Below, piece by piece: positions 1 to 11,572 of a DNA stretch of 64,000 bases. Where the stretch lies: NCBI GenBank assembly GCA_002224055.1, contig AZLU01000079.1, forward strand, positions 105,249-169,248. Reading direction: 5' to 3'. Numbering within the stretch: position 1 is the stretch's first letter; every line of letters starts with the position of its first letter. This DNA is from Pezizomycotina sp. ARF18. Taxonomy: Eukaryota; Ascomycota. The notes beneath the pieces were generated by a model that had not been told where the DNA came from, ran no database searches, and worked only from the letters and a program-made list of their open reading frames with translations. The position numbers and the translations under genes are program-made.

Positions 1-741
1 TGAGTTTAAGAGCCTGCTGACCTGAATTTTTGCGTGTTAGAGGCTATCTGTTACGCACCTGATCCATCTCTTGAACGTAGAAAATCTTCCTTGATGAAGC
101 TCCTAGTTAGTGCAAGTGGTCTCCAGCGTTCAGGTATTGAAAATTTATCGTGAAAACAGTACCGTTCAGATAGTGCCCGGCGTAGATTAAAGATAAAGAA
201 GGAAACGGCCTCTCCATTTCCAGCATATAGACCATAGCCTGTGTCCCAAAAAAAACTGCCGCGGATTGTCCTTCCTACATTTCATAAATCTTGAAGAGTG
301 GAGAAAAAGGGTCGAATCGGACGGTTTAACTGTTGTTAAGAAAGGACAAAAGCTGACCAATATAAGTGAAAAAAAAAAAAGAGCCGAAGATGGCTTCTTT
401 CTTGAATTCTATCCCAAGGCGCGTACACAGTCGCCTCGTAGTCCCAGGTAAGAGGACCCTTTGCTGCGGGTATGCAACACAAATACTTTGGTTGGATACT
501 GACAAAAGGAGCATTTGCAGTTTTCGTATGCCTCTCTGACCCAAGACCGCCGGTATGCACCTTAGGATTTTGAAACTCCGCTTCCCCAATTTCCAAAAGG
601 TATTTTCTAGGAGTGAATGCATCATCCTTGCTGACTTTATCAGGTCCGGGTATTTTTGTTTTACTCTGCTCATCACGGCGTTAATCGCGTTCCTGATTCA
701 CGGCCGCCACGAATTAGAAAATGTTTGGATAATAAGAAGGC
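1..741. other. Non-coding or unassigned left flank
   Basis: I see no convincing gene here. Open frames exist on both strands but show no recognisable domain, no compatible splice sites and no continuity with neighbours. The stretch may be the 5' region of the small gene that starts at 742. Confidence 0.4.
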
Positions 742-1255
742 ATGCGTTGGAAAGGAGCTGGTCGTGGAGGTGGGTTGTTTGTTGCAGGCCTAATCCTCCT
801 AATTGCTCTCGCCCTCCGCGAGCAGTTAGAGCATGGAGGCGCAACCACCCCGCCCAGCAGTCAGCGCCTCCAGCCTCTCCTCCTCCTCCTCTCCTCCACA
901 GGCCCCTCCACCTCCTTCTCCACAACATGAGCATCAAGGTCCTCCACCCTCTCCACCCCCTTCGCCTCCTCCGCAACAGCAGCAGCAAGGCCCTCCACCC
1001 TCTCCACCCTCTTTACACCTCCGCCCCCTCCAGTACCTCCGCAGCAGCAGTCCAAACCAGTACCAAGCAGACCGCTGAGCAAGGGTCCGCCATACCCATC
1101 AGTCAGACCGTTGTTGCCAGTGGCGGGGCCACCAGTTCGGCCGGCCATGGTATCGACGGACTTCTGATGAGGGCAGCGACGCCGGCACCGGCATAAACGG
1201 GAGTCTGGCTCTTGACGCTGCGGAAGCTGAAGCCGACGCGGCAATGAAGGCGTGA
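742..1255 (+). CDS. Small proline-rich protein with one N-terminal membrane segment
   Basis: Unrecognised protein of roughly 170 residues, assembled across about four apparent single-base frameshifts. It opens with a basic, glycine-rich stretch (MRWKGAGRGGG), then one hydrophobic helix (LFVAGLILLIALAL). A long Pro/Ser/Gln-rich tail follows, with PPPSPPP and QQQQQ runs, continuing as a Pro-rich segment (SKPVPSRPLSKGPPYPSVRP) near 1050-1150. It ends in an acidic alanine-rich tail (DAAEAEADAAMKA, stop 1253-1255). Three frames alternate but the composition stays constant, which is why I join them. The layout suggests a single-pass membrane protein with a disordered proline-rich tail, possibly a ligand for SH3 or WW domains; that role is inference. 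A low-complexity non-gene is the alternative. Confidence 0.45.
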
Positions 1256-2936
1256 GGTGGTGCCGTTTAATCATATATGAGGAGAGGGAAGAAGGAGAAG
1301 AAGTAAAGGGAACAATTTTTATCAGCCAAGGCTAACCGATGAAAATGTTATTTGGCTTTTTTCCCCCTTTTTTCCTTCTTCGTTTGTTTTCGTCATCAAA
1401 TCGATAAAGGTTTTCCTATTAAGTACCGCTTTCTTCATACTAATATTCATTATAGGATATATCGTATTTTGAGGGCCATCAAGTCGTCATGGTTCGGGGG
1501 CGATTCGATTCAGTCAAATGATATTCTACTATGTAAGTTCTCCCCTTCTTATAGAATTTAAAAAGTTAATAGAGTTAGTAGTATATGCAGTTTCTCTGTG
1601 TTTATGACTATTTTTTGAAGAAAAGTAAAACCCTTGGTGAAGAACCTCGGTAAGTTTCTCTAATAGTGTCATCTTGCAGCTTTGCACTGTAGTTTCCCAC
1701 GAGGCCTAGGGTATCTTATTATCTTGGACTGTTGACCTTATTAGCATGTGAATTTTCATTATATTCTATGAGAATCAGGAACCCGATCTAATGGCTAATA
1801 TATATCGAATTTTGATATTTCAGAGTCTGATGTTTTCATTGATAGGTTTGGTATAAAAAAATATGAATATACTAGTACAAGCAGAGCATTTGCTGCAATT
1901 ATAAGTCAACCCGTGAGAAAGGGTAATGTATAAAGGAAAAAAAAAAAAAAAAATTTGGCTACTTAATAGAGGTGGAAAGAAAGTAAAAAGGCATATATGG
2001 GCATATACCAAGGAAGGGCTCCAGGACTATTAGACATTTTTATCAGGCTTTCGTATATTTTCGTCGCTGTTTTAAATCATATTCGAGTTCGCAATATGTT
2101 TTCTTTTACTTTCTCTTTTTTTGGGTTGGATAACGAAGAGATTATTTTAATGGATAATGTACTTGTAAGAAAATGAAAAAAGAGGCGTTTGTATAATAAA
2201 ACTACAAAAGAGAGAAAGGAAATACTAGTGAGTGGATGCGAAGGGATATGAAAAGACGAGACAAAAAAATGGAGTAGTAGGTGCGTGCGCCGTTGAGATG
2301 AATATGTAATACTATATTTGTGTAACAAGAACAAATAATAGATTGAAGACAGAATGATAGAGAAAGGGAGTAGATAATGTATATAGCACAGCAAAGGGAA
2401 GAGGGAAGTATTTTTGAATCGCTAATATTATGAGAATGGCTTTGCGAAGGGAAAAGAAAAGAAAAAGGATGAACAATCGTGACAACCGGGTTAATGGCTA
2501 AAGCAAATGGGATATGCAAAAGAACCGTGGATTATAATAAATAAAGTATTATCGAAACGTGAACAAAGAGAAATATTGTTTATTACGCTTTCTTTTCCTT
2601 TTCGTAAGAACAAAAGGGATAGACAAATGAAACGAAAACTAACAAGAACACGAAAGGGCAAAGGACGAGGAAAGGAAGTAAAGTATATACCAAAAAAAAA
2701 GGGAGGGGGGAGAGAAATAAAAAAAAACTTTCAAAAGAATCCAGAGAAAAAAAAAAGCGTTGCCCCTCCGTCTTGTTTGGCAATTAGGAGTTTCGCTAGT
2801 ATACTCTCTAACGGAACCACACCAAATGACATTAAATATTGCCTACTATACGAGCCAAGAATGATAGCGTTGTTGTGCGTTATCGGTTGGGAATTGAAAC
2901 CTCGCACATTCGGAAGAATCCCATCGATAAGATGCG
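1256..2936. other. AT-rich intergenic region
   Basis: AT-rich spacer between the proline-rich gene and the 3' end of the ADF-H/PH gene. It holds purine-rich stretches and short poly(A) runs. The lysine-rich and phenylalanine-rich open frames look like compositional artefacts. I see no gene. Confidence 0.5.
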
Positions 2937-3845
2937 TTATCTAGACTTTGAGACAGCTTTGTGCGACTTCAAGACTATGTCAGTATCGAAATGATGAAGC
3001 GAAAACAAAGATATATATATATATATATTGGTAGATAAGTGCATTATTGCTCTTACTCTTGAAAACCTCGCCTTGCTCCTGGGATCCTGACAGGCACATT
3101 GCAGAATCCTCCTTCTTTTAGCAAAACATGCACGCCTATGAAGTAGACACCGAGACTTTATTAGCACACACACAGTCTTCAATGAACATATTTCACACGG
3201 GGGAGGACATTAGGACGAGCAATGACATACTATGGGGAGTTCTTCCTCATCGGGTCTGGAATAACTATACGGCTAACATCCTGAGGGATACTCCACTTCC
3301 TCGTCTGAGGGGCGTTCTATAGATATACACCGGTTAGGATAGCCTGAAAAGTTTTCAAGACAAACAGAAATAGCCAACTTACCTCGTCCTCGGTTAATGA
3401 GAGGAAGAGCAGCCGTCGGAAACAATCTTTAGGCAACGTCGCTTCCAGATAATAGCATCCGGAAGCTGGACGTTGACCCACCCCATGAGTAGGACAGACT
3501 TTTCCACGACAGCTGGTTGGAAGGTAAAGGCGGATGAGACACTTGAGTAACAGAGTTCTTTCGTGCAGTAGCGGCGGATGATTTGCTGCGAGGTCTTGGC
3601 ACGGTTGGTATAGGTTTCGATTCTTCGGCGGGCATGCCGTTCGACGTGGTGGCGACTTTGGTGTTAACATTTCGCTGATGGAATTCTTTCGGAATGATAC
3701 AGGAGACATCTCAGGAGAAGATAGCTTTCGGATGCGTTCTTCAGGGCCGTGATTCGGTAAGAGGAATTCGGGGCTCTTCTCTGGAGGGTTGAACCCTGCG
3801 GCCAGAAACGGTGATTCGATCTTATGAGGAGTGACTACTTTCGAA

Positions 3846-3877
<32 letters not shown>

Positions 3878-6743
3878 GAAATCGTATAAAATGGCAGACG
3901 TTAGTACGTTTCCACCGTGGCTCCAGGAATGTTCCCGCACGTACCAGTCGAGGAACTCGTCGCGGACACATTCGTCGAGCTCGGAGATTTCATCCCCGCG
4001 GTCCGAAGGGACGGGAGAGCAGCCGCCGGGTTAGGCGACGACGGCCGAGACCTTGGAGGTGTCAGGGCCGGCGCGGGCGCTTGCTGCTTGCTCTTCGAAA
4101 GCATCTCAAGTTGACGAATCCGCTGTGAGACACTGCCAGCCGAAACGTTGACCTTTCTTGGAGACAGGAGGACAGGCTTGGTATCGGAAGGCTTGCCACC
4201 AGAAAAGGGGCAGACACCGACCGAGCAGTCTCGATCACGGGGACTTCAGTGGAGGGAAGACGGGTGTGGTTCGTGCGAGCCTTCTGTGAGAAAGATTTCC
4301 GGGCACCTGGGCTAGTGAGTGGGGAGAAGTGCCAACGCGTCGAAGTTGCTTATTTTCTTTACCTTCCGTTAGATCGGAAGTACTAGCACTCCTCGGCGAC
4401 GATGGCTCCGACTTCATTCTCGCTAGTCCCTCGCACGGCGCAATTGTGTCAAACGTCGAGTTTGTATCTGACTGTGAAAGGCTGGCGTTATCGTCCTCGG
4501 AGATAGAGCTTAAGGGTCGTCTTGGTGCTCAGGGGTACCAAAGGAATTGGCGGGTTCGCCCTCTAACCCAACTTCTATGATCGGGTTCTGCGTGTCAGGG
4601 ACGTCCTGTGCTGATTCTGAGGAACGCGGAGGCGTTGAGGGAATAGGGGTAACGGATTCGTCTTCTGCAAACTCGTCGGCTTTATAGTAGTTACCATCAT
4701 CGCGGTCGTTATTATTATGATTACTACCATTATTATGGGAATTAGGATTACTAAGGTTGATATTACTACTGTTTTTATTACTGGTGTCTTTGTTATCGAT
4801 CGTGCAGTTGAGATTGTCGTGGTCGGTAGTGTTCATCTTTTCGTCTTCAATCGTACTGGTGAAAACTTTATCATTAAATTTTTCGGGGTGAGCTAGTTCA
4901 CCTTGTTTTTTCTCTCCTCTTCCTCCTTTGTTGACCCAAAATTTGTTGTTGTCGGCTAGCCTCTTCGGCCTCGGCCTTCGCTTGAGCCTCCGCTTTAGAA
5001 TCATTGCCTTTTCCTCAATTCCAGAGCCTTCAAGAGTCGAGCTTTCTCGGGTGTTATTGTTGGTTGTTTTGAAGATAATCCAGACGAGGATTTTGTTGAC
5101 CGTACTGAGGCAATAGAAAGTGTTGGAGAAAGGAGGATAGGGAGTAGGTGGAGGGTGTTGTTAGCGTGCCTGCTGCTGCAGGTTGTAAGGGGAGAGGTGG
5201 TGTGGGCGGCACAATAACGACAGGGTTATTGGTTGACGAATCTGCGGCGTGCTTGAATTGCTACTTCGGTGCGAAGACAATTTTCGTGGCGGAATGTGTA
5301 TTGATTTTGGTACAGAGGCCACTGGCCTGGATTCCCCGGATCCGACGAAAACCCTTCGAAGATGCTCCGGAGGTATGAGGCCGACGATCCCAATCTGTGG
5401 AGGGTCGAGGACCCAATTTACCTTCGGTTTGTACAAATAGTCGTAGATCTCATTTGGCGGTGGCCGGGCAGAAGAGGTGGATTTTCGACGAAGCGTTTCA
5501 GGTGTATCCCTTTTTTGTGGCGTGGTCGAGGGGTTCGTTTTTGCGTCGTCTATATCGGCGTACTTTGTAACAATTTCATCTTCGAGTTCTATGGACTCTT
5601 CGATTTTAATCGGCTCTGGTCTTGAAATTTCTACGGCAATAGGTCCTCTCGTTCCATCGCGGCCCACTTCAGATTCATGCGTCGTCACTACAACTTGTAA
5701 ACCTTGACTGTTCACCGTAGTTGTCTCGCCTGATTTCTGTCCCTCTTGCGTCCCCGACTCTTGCCCTTCCTCAGCAGATTCTACAATATCGGTAAGCCGT
5801 CGTTGTCGCAATGAGCTTGAAGAGGAAGATATCGAGGCGGTCGCTGTATGCGTTGAGCAAGCGGTTGTAAGAGCGGCATCTGTCAACTCCCTGGCGGATG
5901 TTAAGGAGACAGTGACATCGCAAGGAGTAAACCGCTCGACGATGTAATTGAAGTGGACTTGGGAGCGAGCTGTAGCGTAAGAAAGAAAGAGATGAGAAGA
6001 AAGAAAAGGAGAGAGCGAGAGAGAGCGAGGATCGTAATTAGTACACAACTGATAAAGTTATATCCCTTTCCCTTTCCTTCTTCCTAGAGCACTTCAATGG
6101 TATACAATAAAATTAAGGCAACTCCAAATAGAAAAAACCCGAAAAGAATTTATGGAAGTAAAATCTCATCTTACCTTTTAAGACCCTAGATGTATTATCT
6201 GGTACTAGTTTGATCAGAATATTCCTCCGTCTGTATCTTATAAATCCATAAAGGGGCGAGTCGTCGGGCTCCTTTTGGACCAGCTCCTTCATCTCCCGTA
6301 CACTGTTGTTTCCTTTCCCTAGCAACTCTAGCTCATCTCGAGACTCATATTTGAGAAAGAACCTTTGGATATTTGTTAGTATAGATTATAGACTAAAAAC
6401 TTATAGAAAGAAAGAAAGAAAGAAAAAAGGTTGTCTACACGCCGGCTATATCTAAAAGACTTGCTCTTCTCGATTTTGTTTTATAGCGCCTGATCCAACT
6501 GCTAGGTTGTACAATTGAATGCTCAGAGAATAGAATTATGCTCTGTTTCAAAACCATCGTACAGGAACAAGCCGCCTCCTCACAAGGAAGTGTAGCGCGC
6601 GATAATAGAAGAATGATAGAGAGAAAGACCAGGGGTGAAACTGAACAACTTCAAAGTAAAGGACCTTCACTTACCACCCAGCTTCCGCACAGCGTACTCG
6701 AAGCCTGCTGCACCTCGGGTTTGTCAAGACCGTTCACAGACAT
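2937..6743 (-). CDS. Fungal ADF-H (cofilin/gelsolin-like) protein with C-terminal PH-like domain
   Basis: Large, mostly disordered fungal protein. The N-terminus is an actin-depolymerising-factor-like fold and the C-terminus a PH-like fold, so a cortical actin or membrane adaptor role is plausible but not shown. Exon 1 starts at 6743 (MSVNGLDKPEVQQ) and ends at a GTAAGT donor at 6674. Exon 2 begins near 6365 with FFLKYESRDELELLGKG and DSPLYGFIRYRRR. After a further intron comes RSQVHFNYIVERFTPCDV, then the acidic Ser-rich middle (LRQRRLTDIVESAEE), a basic Ala/Gln helix near 4950 (AQAKAEAEEASRQQQ), and SVSQRIRQLEML near 4120. The PH-like end carries VLLMGWVNVQLPDAIIWKRR near 3470 and LQCACQDP near 3080. 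A poly(A/T) run at 3847-3876 lies in a probable intron. Many single-base frame breaks occur. The domain order matches a conserved Pezizomycotina family. The stop position is uncertain. Confidence 0.72.
3847..3876. repeat. 30-nt poly(A) run (poly(T) on the gene strand)
   Basis: Uninterrupted run of A on the + strand inside the ADF-H/PH gene. It follows a possible donor (GTACTAAC) on the minus strand, so it probably sits in an intron. Confidence 0.8.
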
Positions 6744-8034
6744 TTAGAATCACTTGTCGTCGGCGCGCCTGCCTTAGACGGCCAAATTCTGAACGATGCC
6801 AACGAGGCAGGGAGATGTACGGTGAACGGTCGAGAATACGAGTGAGGAACGCAAAGTGGAGGGTTGTTCCCACAAAGTCGAGAAAGAATTCCTAGAGGTG
6901 ATTTCGACATGACCAGGAGGGAATCCTTCGAAAATATCTCGTCCCGCGTAACCAAGAAAAAATTAAGGTAAATTGCGAGGACAGTACTCGAGGATCCTTA
7001 AGCAGGATGGCAAATGTATCGTACGAAGCGAGAAGATGAAAGAATGGTTTTCGTGACTGCTAGGATGAGGTCTGCGGGTACCCGTTCACCAGGATATATT
7101 TAAGAAAAATAAAGCTCTCCAAGAAGATGCTTTAGGACGAGAAGGAGGATGGAGTAAGTAAAACCTACGAGGAGGAGCAAAAAAGCAAGATATAAACATG
7201 AAACAGGAAAGGTAATTAGTTTTGGAACAAGAGAGAAAGAGAAAGAGAAAGAAAAAAAAAAAAAAAAAAAAGGGTAAGGAGATAATGCGGCGCCAAATTC
7301 CCAAATACTGGAGTTGTCCAAGATCCGAAGCGTTTAAAAGCGATCCCCTTGCCAAAGTAGTAGTTAATTGATAAAAAAAAAAAAAATAAAAAATAAAAAT
7401 AGTAACACTAAATTAATATATTATATATATATATATCGTATCGTACACGAACAGCAATAAAAAAGATAAATAAAGAGATTTAAAGATACTTATATTGGGA
7501 AAAGGAAGGGGAAGAGGCAAAGAAGCAGTCCTTGGTGCTCAGACAGAAAAGAAATACCAAAAATCCAAATAACAACAACAAAGATTACAAAACGGTGATT
7601 AAAAAAAAAAAAAAAAAAAAAAAGTTATAAGTCCCTTACAGAGTTGGTGGAGAAAGGGTCTGGAATCTTTTTATTTGATCTATTTATTATTTATAGAGGA
7701 AACAAAATTTTTTTTGAAAGGTTTAAAAAAAGCTCTCTTAATTTTAAAAATCTTGGACGCTATAAAAATGTTTCTCTCTTTCTGTACAACAACCTACTAA
7801 CGGCAATACTATAAGAAAGAAAGAGCGAATGTTAACGATTCTCTCATTCATAAACTTCATATATATCGTTTGCGATGACTTCGAAACTTTTGAGGACGAT
7901 GGAGGGATAGGAAAGCAATGAGTAGAGGTTAACTTCACAGGTAAGTAAAAGGATAAAATAAAGGACTAATCCCTCTTTTCTTTCTCTCTCGACTCCCTTT
8001 CCCTTATTGTTCTTTTTGAAAATGCGCTTCCTGT

Positions 8035-8038
<4 letters not shown>

Positions 8039-8064
<26 letters not shown>
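8039..8064. repeat. 26-nt poly(T) run
   Basis: Uninterrupted T run in intergenic DNA, one of many of 20 nt or more in this window. Confidence 0.8.
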
Positions 8065-8065
<1 letters not shown>

Positions 8066-11000
8066 TAACACTTGCCGGGAAACCCCATCTTTGCTTTCCT
8101 AGGACTTGTATCGCTCAAAAGGTCGAAAATAGTAGCCCCTTCCGAACACGTTGTTGGGGAATAGCCCACCAACCACCCCAAGCCCACAGGCGGGGGTCCC
8201 CCTCGCCGCATTTTGACACGGAAAAGACTGACCTGTAGAAAACAATTCGTCTGTGTTTATTTTGCTTCTTTCTTCCTTTGTTTCTTTTTCTTTCCTTTTT
8301 TCGTTTTTCCTTTTTTTTTTTTTTTTTCTTTGTGTAGTCTTTCTTGGTCCTTATTTTTTTAATATATACCTCGAATAGGTAAGTATTTCGTGCGAAGAGC
8401 AGAGGAAAAGAAAATATCGCTTACTCTTTGGAGCACTTTCAACGAAGTGTTCACTGTTCACCGTATCTTCTCGTTAAGCTAACCCAATGTGCTCCTCTTT
8501 GACCTCTGAGGCACCTCTCTCTCTAGTACCAAAGCGAGACCACGGGGTCACGATAGGTTGCAAGGGGCACAGCTTGCATGTTTAAGCTGTACCGTACCAG
8601 AGAATAGCCTTCCATGAGAAGAAACGGAAAAGAAAGAAGGGGCTTTGAAGGGAAAGATTTCGTTTTCGCCCGCGGAATTTGCCCACAGATTTCTCTTACA
8701 GTTTGGTATTCCGTTTACAAGGTACTGAGTAGCTTGGAAGCTATCCCTTGAATAATCGACACAGCAGGGAATATCGTTATTCGCCTCTGGAAGTGGGGTT
8801 TAGCCTAAGCAGACGATATATTGTATATTCATCATCCCGGAAGGTACAATATAAACGAATACTTTATATACTCCGTATCGCCAATATAACTTTGTGTATA
8901 TTATACTTAAAGTTAAGTATTGTTCTTTGCAATATTGATCATACGATATGATGAGGCCTTATCGTTGAAGTCGTTCGTTGCTCGATTTTTTTTTTTTTTT
9001 TTTGAAATCACAAACTCCCGCGTCGCAGGAAACGGTCGCTTTGATATTTAGTTTCCTATATACCGGTGATTGATATTAAAGGTTGCTGGTTATCAAAATG
9101 CAAGGTACGCACCATGGTCCTTGAATCCTTGGTTATTATTTATTATTATTGTTCCTGTTGCATGTTTATTCGGTGTCCGGTTGTCGCAAGATTGGGGAAA
9201 TCCCCCGTGAAAATTTTAACTGCTCGTGATAATCAATCATTTCCTTTCAGGGCGACCTACTAGCAAAAATCTCTATTTAAAATACGGCGCTTCTGTATCT
9301 ATCCAGATTCGCACGGCGCTATAGATCCCGCCAGAAATACGAACCAAACCTCCCACTTCCTTTTCTTCCCGATATTCAGGACGGCTTCGTGAAGAAAAAC
9401 AGACACACGACAAGTACAAATATACGAGTATCTTAATAATCTCTCAATAAGTCAGTTCCCTCGAAGTAATATGCACGGCAAAACACCACGACTTACTCTA
9501 GCGTGGGTCCGGAAGTTTCGTCATTTTGCTCCTGCAAGTATACCCGAAGGCACGTGCACGAAAAGCCGAGTAGGATAGATTTGAAACAGCTTGGAGAATT
9601 CCGTATGAGGTACCGCCATTTTGATAGCTGTTCGAGTTTCTTTATATCGGCACATACTGAAGAGCTTTTGGGCAGCCGGTACCACCGCCTTTCCGATGCT
9701 ACGGGTTTCGGAACCTTCAAAAGCACATTTCAGGGTTTATAAAAAAAGAATGTGAAAAAAAAAGTCCAGGCACGAAAAAGGGGAAAAGCCTGCAGTGTGA
9801 GTCGAAAGTTGATAGGATCGAATGCAAGAAAAAAGAAAGAAGACTGTGACGCTGTCGCCTGTTCCTGCAGGAGCTTGGCTTTCTTCGCATTTCGCTTCCG
9901 AACTGAAAAAGGGGAACGGGGGACGAAAAAAGAAAAGAAAAAGAAAAGTGAAGATCCTGAGAGGAAGATCCTAACCCAATAAACGTTCTCCCTAACGAAA
10001 ACAATCAACGACATCTCAAAAAAAAAAAAAAAACAGAGAAAGAGAGAGAGAAAGGTTGAACGTAAGTATCACTGGAATTATAGAACAGTCATCTATCTAC
10101 AATCGTTATTACGAGCCCTGAACGCCCCGGGCGGTTAGAATTTATCAAAAACTCGAGATATAAACATATTAACACCAAGCCAGTTGATATTGTGATCGCT
10201 ATAAAAGGGGCTTAATATATAGATTACGAAAGGTACATTAAGGAAAGGAACCTACTCCTGTCAAAAAACTTAAAAGCGATCCGATTTCCCATGTGCGCTT
10301 TTGGGTGTGCATATTGATCACTAATAGGACCCGACCCGCAAGACCTGATGATTTGCAGTGATCATATCTGCTCCCAGTTAGCTACTTTATCGACGGATGA
10401 GAGGACCCGAAGATGGCGCGCTGAAGTTTATATATATATTGAGCTCGTGTGTGTCAATGACCCCCACAGATATAACCCTAACCTAACCGAATATCACGAC
10501 ATCAACCCTTTTCGTAAATTCTTCAAGCGTGTCGCACAATTCCACCAGGTTAAGGGGGAAAAAAATAATAGATAAATAAAATAATTAGCCTAAAATTGAA
10601 ACATGCACCTATTATACTTGCGGGGACTTAGGTTCGATGGCAAGGAGAAAAAAAAAAAAAAAAACTGATTATCGTCTAGCTTACTGCTACACCACATGTT
10701 CAAGATCTCCAAACCGCCTAGTAATAAAATACCTCCAGAAAAAAGAAAAGAAAAAAAAATAGACACGAGAAGCAAAAAAGAAAGGTGTTCATTTCTTTTT
10801 CTCGATGTTTGGTCGACCTCAGCCGAGGCTCAAACCCGTAAATTATTTGCACTCTAGAAACCTCGGTGCGCAACGCCCTATGCTGCCGCTAAGCTCGCAC
10901 GGTTAATTGGTTGGAGACTGAGCAGTTAATTGTCTATATAACTGCTCCAGAGCCTGAAGTGTACTCTATATATATCAATAAACCACTATTGTCATTATCG

Positions 11001-11127
11001 GTGAGCGTCTGCAACCAAAGTCCGAAAATATTCTTATAATCGTGCAATATACATTTCATACATTCTACGCCGTTTGGCGGTTAGAAGTCTTACAAGCTGC
11101 CTCACGTTGAATATCAATAATATTACT

Positions 11128-11154
11128 AAAAAAAAAAAAAAAAAAAAAAAAAAA
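11128..11154. repeat. 27-nt poly(A) run
   Basis: Uninterrupted A run about 420 nt upstream of the gene starting at 11573. Confidence 0.8.
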
Positions 11155-11572
11155 TACGCTCCAGAGGAAGCAGGTTATCTTTGTTTTGAGACTATACTAG
11201 ATTGCACTTTAGTTGTCGTGCTCGATATAACAAGTGTTAGTTACACCACTCTACGTTCGTGCACTTACATTATCCCACTTTTCCTACAGTAGGCCTCTTC
11301 TAATAATTACCTCTTAGACTACTAAGAACAAACCTCTCTGAGAATTTTGAAAGGGCACTGCCTGCGATGCAATGTAATACTAAAATCAGCGCTCACTATC
11401 ATATTTTTCTTTAGCATTGTAATAACATTTCTTCTCGCCGCAACTTGTTATATAATAGCATAGAGGTTTAGTGCCTTAATATTGAAATATCCCCTCTCCT
11501 TCGACGCCATTCACCAGCCAGACTGAAATATAGCACTATTTATATGTAAGCAGTCACATGGCACTATAACAA

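Larger units (their letters stand above)
6744..11572. other. 4.8 kb gene-poor region rich in homopolymers
   Basis: No gene recognised. The region holds the presumed upstream region of the ADF-H/PH gene, poly(A) or poly(T) runs near 7250, 7600, 8039-8064, 8311 and 8985, a 27-nt poly(A) at 11128-11154, and short TA microsatellites near 7420. Open frames of 60-95 codons occur on both strands without domain signal. A short CCCTAA-like stretch near 10477 is too brief to be a telomere remnant. Confidence 0.5.

Noticed and set aside
2507-2944. 145-codon Lys-rich + strand open frame
   Set aside because: Composition follows local A-richness; it overlaps the 3' end of the ADF-H/PH gene only slightly and has no domain.
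10474-10490. TAACCCTAACCTAACC stretch resembling fungal telomere repeat
   Set aside because: Only about two and a half imperfect units; too short to indicate a telomere remnant.
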